From an uncultured bacterium (GTDB lineage Bacteria; Bacteroidota; Bacteroidia; Chitinophagales; CAIOSU01), in assembly GCA_903861055.1 (NCBI GenBank), contig CAIOSU010000344.1, forward strand, positions 1-9,742: a stretch of DNA of 9,742 nt, in the 5' to 3' direction. Position numbers and translations under genes: made by a program. The notes under the pieces are model-generated. The model was not told the DNA's origin. It worked only from the letters and a program-made list of their open reading frames with translations, and did not search any database. Below, in pieces: positions 5,794 through 9,742 of this stretch (position 1 is its first letter; every line of letters starts with the position of its first letter).

Positions 5794-7422
5794 TTACTTT
5801 TGGAAAGTAGTAGTAATGTGCCCTTTGCGATGGCGCAGTGTTAAAACATATTGCCCAACCGTTAGCTGGCTTGCGTCAATCTGCAACTCATTGCGGCCAA
5901 GGTTTACAAAAAGATTGGTTGTTTTTACTTGCTTGCCGGTAGCATCATAAATGATAATATCTACATAATCGTAGATGGCAGAATTTAGCGAAATATTGAA
6001 CACTTCAGCAACTGGGTTAGGATATACCACCAAAGTATTAAACATACCCGTATCTTCCATTGGGCCAGCAATACCGGTGGTGGTATCACCAAGGTCTTCG
6101 TTCAGCGCAATTACCATCGTCGCCGATTTATCGAAAACTACGCTACGGTCGGCAACATCGTTTTGCCACGCAACATTAGTAGCCTCTGGGTGCTGAATGC
6201 TAATGAACATATATTTGCCATCAGGCGTGAAATGGGTTCCAGTGCTTTCGCAACCGTTGGGGGTGTTTGCAAACACATGCACTTTAGGATTTGCAACCGT
6301 GTGAGTAGGCTCAACCATCCAAAAATAGTTCTCGCCACCATCTTGATTTATCCACAAATTACCCTGATTATCGAATGCTAAGTTATCTGGAGCGGCAAAC
6401 AATGCCTGAAAAGTTCCTGATTCAGTTTGAATTGGTACATTAACGTTATCAATAAAAATCTCGAAACCGTTTGCTGTGGCATTATCAACATCATTAAACC
6501 TAAACACAATATTCTGGCCGGTAGAAGTAAAATAAATTTTGCCATCAGGACCAATCTCTATGTCTTCAACACGGTCAAACTTTGTTGCCCCAAGACTATT
6601 GGTTGCAGCTGTAACATCGTTACGCTCCGATTTGGTAGTGTTTGGTATCAAAATCCAAGTAGCCTCGCCGCTAGTAATCCAATTGCTCGCCAGCTTAAGT
6701 GCGTAAAGTTTTCCGCTGCTCAAGTCTGTTTTATTGTCCATGATAAACTTGTATAAAAACCCTGCCGATGAGTTGTCTTCGCCTTGGTAAACGGTAAGGC
6801 TATCATTTGCAAAAGCAACATTCTCATGCTTCATGTTTCCCATGGCCCAAACTTTATCTGGGTTGCCATCATTGTCGTAGTCCACAACATCACCCGTTAG
6901 TGGATCTATTTCTACATTCCAGCCAAAAGATTTGTAGCCTTGGTAATTGCACAAAAACTGAGGTACCTCATCAGACTCTTCAGAAGTAACAACTGTGCCC
7001 CATGGAGTAACACCACCTGAACAATTGGCAATAGTGCCAGCTACTGCAATGCCAGCGTTGCAATTAAAAGCTGTAAAATCAGCGTTCTTTGAATTCAAAA
7101 CTTCCCATAGCTTAGTATTTGGGTTCAATTGAATTTCGAAAATAGATACAGCACCTGGTACAAACTCCGAATTTACGCAAAGGTATCCGTGGGTGCTACT
7201 GCCATCTATTGGCACATAGGCGGTCAAGTCGCTCCATTGTCCCATCGATGAACCATCCGTTAATACATCTCCTTCTTGAGCAAGTACTTGGAAAGCATGG
7301 CTTGAAGGAATATGCAATAGTTCATCTTGAAAAGTAGGCTCTACAGAAGTAAAATTTCCAATTTGGGCAAAAGAAAATGCGCTAAAAAAAGTAAAGAGTA
7401 GTGAAAGTGGTAAAGACTTCAT
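5794..7422 (-). CDS. Secreted PhoX-family (DUF839) alkaline phosphatase-like protein with T9SS type A sorting domain
   Basis: 542 residues. A Sec signal peptide (about 1-19, MKSLPLSLLFTFFSAFSFA, then QIGN) leads to a beta-propeller DUF839 body. PhoX-type motifs occur in order: NCSGGVTPWGT (133-143), TSEES (146-150), MGNMKHENVAF (194-204), VYQGEDNSSAGFLYKF (211-226), FDRVEDIEI (282-290), PDNLAFDNQGNLW (345-357), ESTGTHFTPDGKYMFISIQHP (392-412). PhoX enzymes hydrolyse phosphomonoesters outside the cytoplasm with an iron-calcium centre. The position that is Cys in the TPWGTxLxCEE motif, an iron ligand as I recall, is Ser147 here. A calcium-loop-like D181-x-D-x-D-G-x-x-D189 stretch precedes the KHE motif. 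The C-terminal 80 residues (VVYPNPVAEVFNISL, then YDATGKQV, ending in a basic tail) are a type A T9SS sorting domain, so the protein is expected to be secreted or surface-anchored. ATG at 7422 is the start giving an intact signal peptide. Catalytic activity is uncertain because of the Cys to Ser change. Confidence 0.9.
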   Translation of the reverse strand: MKSLPLSLLFTFFSAFSFAQIGNFTSVEPTFQDELLHIPSSHAFQVLAQEGDVLTDGSSMGQWSDLTAYVPIDGSSTHGYLCVNSEFVPGAVSIFEIQLNPNTKLWEVLNSKNADFTAFNCNAGIAVAGTIANCSGGVTPWGTVVTSEESDEVPQFLCNYQGYKSFGWNVEIDPLTGDVVDYDNDGNPDKVWAMGNMKHENVAFANDSLTVYQGEDNSSAGFLYKFIMDNKTDLSSGKLYALKLASNWITSGEATWILIPNTTKSERNDVTAATNSLGATKFDRVEDIEIGPDGKIYFTSTGQNIVFRFNDVDNATANGFEIFIDNVNVPIQTESGTFQALFAAPDNLAFDNQGNLWINQDGGENYFWMVEPTHTVANPKVHVFANTPNGCESTGTHFTPDGKYMFISIQHPEATNVAWQNDVADRSVVFDKSATMVIALNEDLGDTTTGIAGPMEDTGMFNTLVVYPNPVAEVFNISLNSAIYDYVDIIIYDATGKQVKTTNLFVNLGRNELQIDASQLTVGQYVLTLRHRKGHITTTFQK

Positions 7423-7444
7423 GGTTATGTTGTTTAATACTGTT

Positions 7445-7479
7445 CAAAATTAGTTTTAAAAAGTTTTCTGCTTATTAAA
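7445..7479 (-). promoter_or_regulatory. Candidate Bacteroidota-type promoter for the PhoX-like gene
   Basis: CAAAATTA at 7445-7452 reads TAATTTTG on the minus strand, a perfect TAnnTTTG -7 box, 22 bases before the ATG, giving a short leader. A TTTA (minus, 7479-7476) 23 bases upstream is the best -33 candidate and is imperfect. Just upstream on the minus strand lie GTTAACATTA and GTTTAATAAG, two 10-bp units in register (7490-7471), and an inverted repeat TTTTCTG (7464-7470) with CAGAAAA (7490-7496), either of which could be an operator. Confidence 0.4.
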
Positions 7480-7625
7480 CTAATGTTAACAGAAAATTAC
7501 CATAAGTATGCATCATAAACAATAGAAAGGCAAACCTGTAATGCAATAATACTATCATTTAGCGCTTTTAGGTTATTCCTCCTGTTACTTTTTTAGCGAT
7601 TGAAATTATTAAGAAAATGTTAACG

Positions 7626-7665
7626 AACCATTGCTAACCATTGCCACTGCCAAACGCTAATTTCG
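7626..7665 (+). promoter_or_regulatory. 10-bp direct repeat and candidate -7 box upstream of the TonB-dependent receptor
   Basis: AACCATTGC occurs at 7626-7634 and again at 7636-7644, exactly 10 bp apart, about one helical turn. Fourteen bases further on is TAATTTCG (7658-7665), one mismatch from TAnnTTTG and 17 bases before the ATG at 7683. The layout suits a response regulator or similar dimer bound just upstream of the promoter. The remaining spacer (7500-7615) is AT-rich with no gene; TTTAGCG occurs twice (7558-7564, 7592-7598). Confidence 0.35.
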
Positions 7666-7682
7666 CAATACAAAGTTTTTTC

Positions 7683-9742
7683 ATGTTGCCACGTATTTAC
7701 CTACTTTTTACAATGCTGCTTTCGTGCTGTTATGCCCAAGCCCAAATGGGCAGGCTAACGGGCATAGTAACTGATGGGCGCAACGGAGAGAAGTTACCAT
7801 TTGCCAGTATTTATATACCCAACACTAGCTTCGGTACCACCACCGATTTTGACGGTGCATATAGTCTGGAACTGCCAGCGGGTAAGCACAGCATAGTAAT
7901 AGCCATAATTGGTTATGTAAGTGACACCCAAAATGTTAGTATTGTCGCAAATAATTTTACCTCTCTTAATATCAGTCTTGCGAGCGATGCCAAACTATTG
8001 GGCACTGTAGATGTAGGAGGTAGCCGCATAACCAATACCGAAACCGCGGTAATAATTGAAACAAGAAAGAGCGATGCAATTGTAAATGCTATATCTGCCT
8101 CCCAAATATCGAAAACCCAAGACCGAAACGCTACCGATGTTCTAAAGCGAGTGCCTGGCGTAACTATTGTAGGCAGCAATTTTGTGATGATTAGGGGCTT
8201 AAGCGAACGATATAATAATGTATTGCTTAACGGGGTTCTTACCCCAAGCGCTGAGGTTGATAAAAAAGCATTTTCGTTTGATGCCATACCTAGTAGTGCC
8301 TTAGATAGAGTAGTTATACATAAAACAGCTACAGCAGATTTGCCAGGCGAGTTTGCTGGTGGCATTGTAAAGGTTTATACTCGTAACATGGCCGATAGCA
8401 ACCGAATTGATATTGGGCTAGCTATGTCATATCGCTCGGGCAGCACCTTTAATACCTACTACCACGGTGGCAACTACGCAGGCGATGTGTTTGGCTTAGG
8501 TGCTGGCAAACGAGACTTGCCTAATAATTTCCCTGCTAGCCTAAATACGATAAACGATGCAGCGTATTTAAGCACATTAGGCAAGAGTTTTGCAAACAAC
8601 TGGGCGCCCAACCAAACTACTGCCATACCCGATATACGCTTCAATTTTCAGATTTTGCGAAACTTCCTGATTGGTAAAGTGCGCACAAGCAACATAACGG
8701 CAATTAATTATTCTAACAGTTACCGTTCTTACCGAGCAACCAATTTCAGCTATAACCAATTTGATGAAGAACTTCAGGAAAGTGATAAAATATACGATTA
8801 CCGCGACGAAAACTACATTAATACCGTACGAAGCAGCTTGATGCACAATTGGTCGTTTCAGTTAAAAAAAGGCCACCGGCTTGAGTTTCGCAATTTCTTG
8901 AACCAACTGGGCACTAACCAAGCAGTACTGCGCACAGGTGTTAATATTGAAGAAAACAGTAACGTACGCGACTTTTCTTATCAGTATTATAGCCGCACCA
9001 TATTCAATAGCCAGTTGGCGGGCACCCACGATTTGGCCAATGGCATATCAAAAATCAACTGGACAGGCGGTTTTTCGAAAGTAATTGGCAAACAACCCGA
9101 TTTCAGAAGAGTAAGAACCCGCCAAAGCATAGGTAGTACTACCGATGTACCCTATACAGTTATCATTTCGCCAGTAGCCTCAACCCTCGATGCTGGCCGG
9201 TTTTTCTCGAACCTTAATGAAACATTAGGCATGGTGAGTGCCGATTTTGAACATGACTTTAGCCTAAAGAAGAAAGAAAAACCACTGGGTACTTTAAAAG
9301 CCGGCGTGTATTATGAATACAAACAGCGCACTTTTTCGGCTAGGTGGATGTCGTACAAAAAAACGAGAACCTCAGCATTCGACCAAGATTTATTAGTGCT
9401 TCCGTTGCAGGATGTTTTTGCTGCTGAAAATATAAACAGCACCACTGGCTTTGCACTAAGCGAAGGAACCAACCCAAGCGACAGATACGATGCAACCAAC
9501 CAGTTGATAGCGGGCTACGTGAGTTTCAAATTCGTGATATCTCCGAAACTGACCATTTTGCCAGGACTGCGCACCGAGTACAATGTGCAAGAACTTACCA
9601 GCCGCACATTTGCCGATAGACCTATATTAGTTTATAACCCAATAGCCAGTTTATTGCCCTCGCTCAATGTGGCTTACAACCTAAACGAGAAGCAGCAATT
9701 GAGGCTAGCCTACTACCGCTCCATAAACCGTCCAGAATTTAG
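7683..9742 (+). CDS. TonB-dependent receptor with N-terminal carboxypeptidase-like regulatory domain (3' end outside the window)
   Basis: Open from ATG 7683 to the window end with no stop: 686 residues plus two bases. The start is supported by a signal peptide (MLPRIYLLFTMLLSCCYAQA, residues 1-20). Residues 22-100 form a carboxypeptidase-regulatory-like beta sandwich (GRLTGIVTDGRNGEKLPFAS, GTTTDFDGAYSLELPAG, GYVSDTQNVSI). Residues about 135-235 are the plug, with ATDVLKRVPGVTIVG, RGLSERYNNVLLNG (171-184), FDAIPSSALDRVVIHKTATA and DLPGEFAGGIVKVYT. From about 240 onward alternating aromatic and polar strands mark the outer-membrane barrel, and the visible end SINRPEF is the conserved barrel motif seen well before the C terminus. 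Family members are usually about 900 or more residues, so some 200-300 are missing. It would import a substrate across the outer membrane using TonB energy. The ligand cannot be read from sequence; the divergent PhoX-like gene suggests a phosphorus-related substrate (inference). No SusD-like partner is visible. Confidence 0.93.
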   Translation, partial: MLPRIYLLFTMLLSCCYAQAQMGRLTGIVTDGRNGEKLPFASIYIPNTSFGTTTDFDGAYSLELPAGKHSIVIAIIGYVSDTQNVSIVANNFTSLNISLASDAKLLGTVDVGGSRITNTETAVIIETRKSDAIVNAISASQISKTQDRNATDVLKRVPGVTIVGSNFVMIRGLSERYNNVLLNGVLTPSAEVDKKAFSFDAIPSSALDRVVIHKTATADLPGEFAGGIVKVYTRNMADSNRIDIGLAMSYRSGSTFNTYYHGGNYAGDVFGLGAGKRDLPNNFPASLNTINDAAYLSTLGKSFANNWAPNQTTAIPDIRFNFQILRNFLIGKVRTSNITAINYSNSYRSYRATNFSYNQFDEELQESDKIYDYRDENYINTVRSSLMHNWSFQLKKGHRLEFRNFLNQLGTNQAVLRTGVNIEENSNVRDFSYQYYSRTIFNSQLAGTHDLANGISKINWTGGFSKVIGKQPDFRRVRTRQSIGSTTDVPYTVIISPVASTLDAGRFFSNLNETLGMVSADFEHDFSLKKKEKPLGTLKAGVYYEYKQRTFSARWMSYKKTRTSAFDQDLLVLPLQDVFAAENINSTTGFALSEGTNPSDRYDATNQLIAGYVSFKFVISPKLTILPGLRTEYNVQELTSRTFADRPILVYNPIASLLPSLNVAYNLNEKQQLRLAYYRSINRPEF

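Noticed and set aside
7500..7615. Small RNA or short gene in the divergent spacer
   Set aside because: No open frame with a start and coding bias, and no strong hairpin followed by a T run could be found.
7683..7742. Lipobox-like LLSC in the TonB receptor signal peptide
   Set aside because: The Cys falls inside the hydrophobic stretch with a better signal peptidase I site (AQA) a few residues later, and receptors of this class are not lipoproteins.
7913..8365. 150-codon open frame on the minus strand opposite the TonB receptor
   Set aside because: The + strand frame encodes a clear receptor plug domain across the same bases; the minus frame is a shadow.

Overview
The window comes from a member of the Bacteroidota, most likely a T9SS-carrying lineage outside the gut Bacteroidales. 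Evidence: an RpoC with the lineage-typical layout followed by a DUF3467 gene; a type A type-IX-secretion C-terminal domain on a secreted phosphatase-like protein; a lipoprotein with a Cys-Lys-Lys-Glu-Asp start; a carboxypeptidase-like-domain TonB-dependent receptor; TAnnTTTG-type promoter boxes and no clear Shine-Dalgarno sequences. Genus cannot be named from sequence alone.

Layout. (1) 1-4203 (+): nearly complete rpoC, missing only its first few dozen codons, closed by a strong intrinsic terminator at 4245-4277. (2) 4278-4476: spacer holding a degenerate 7-bp tandem repeat on the + strand and a matching array in inverted orientation, then a candidate promoter. (3) 4477-4791 (+): small DUF3467 protein. 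(4) 4792-4880: spacer between convergent genes, filled by an 8-bp GGTT-phased tandem repeat followed by inverted copies. (5) 4881-5660 (-): predicted surface lipoprotein with a metzincin-like zinc protease motif whose third ligand is displaced. (6) 5661-5793: spacer with a minus-strand terminator. (7) 5794-7422 (-): secreted PhoX-family (DUF839) protein with a T9SS sorting domain. (8) 7423-7682: divergent promoter region. (9) 7683-9742 (+): 5' part of a large TonB-dependent receptor that runs off the window.

The left part is housekeeping (RNA polymerase beta-prime, with codon choice suited to high expression: many CGT, AAC and TTG codons). The right part is a cell-envelope and secretion neighbourhood. 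The divergent PhoX-like protein and TonB receptor share one regulatory spacer and could serve extracellular phosphoester use and uptake of the products; that link is inference. The metalloprotease lipoprotein is separated from the PhoX-like gene by a terminator and is probably its own unit. No RNA gene, CRISPR array, insertion sequence or phage gene was seen. The features least explained by known gene families are the two phased short-repeat arrays in inverted arrangement on either side of the DUF3467 gene.
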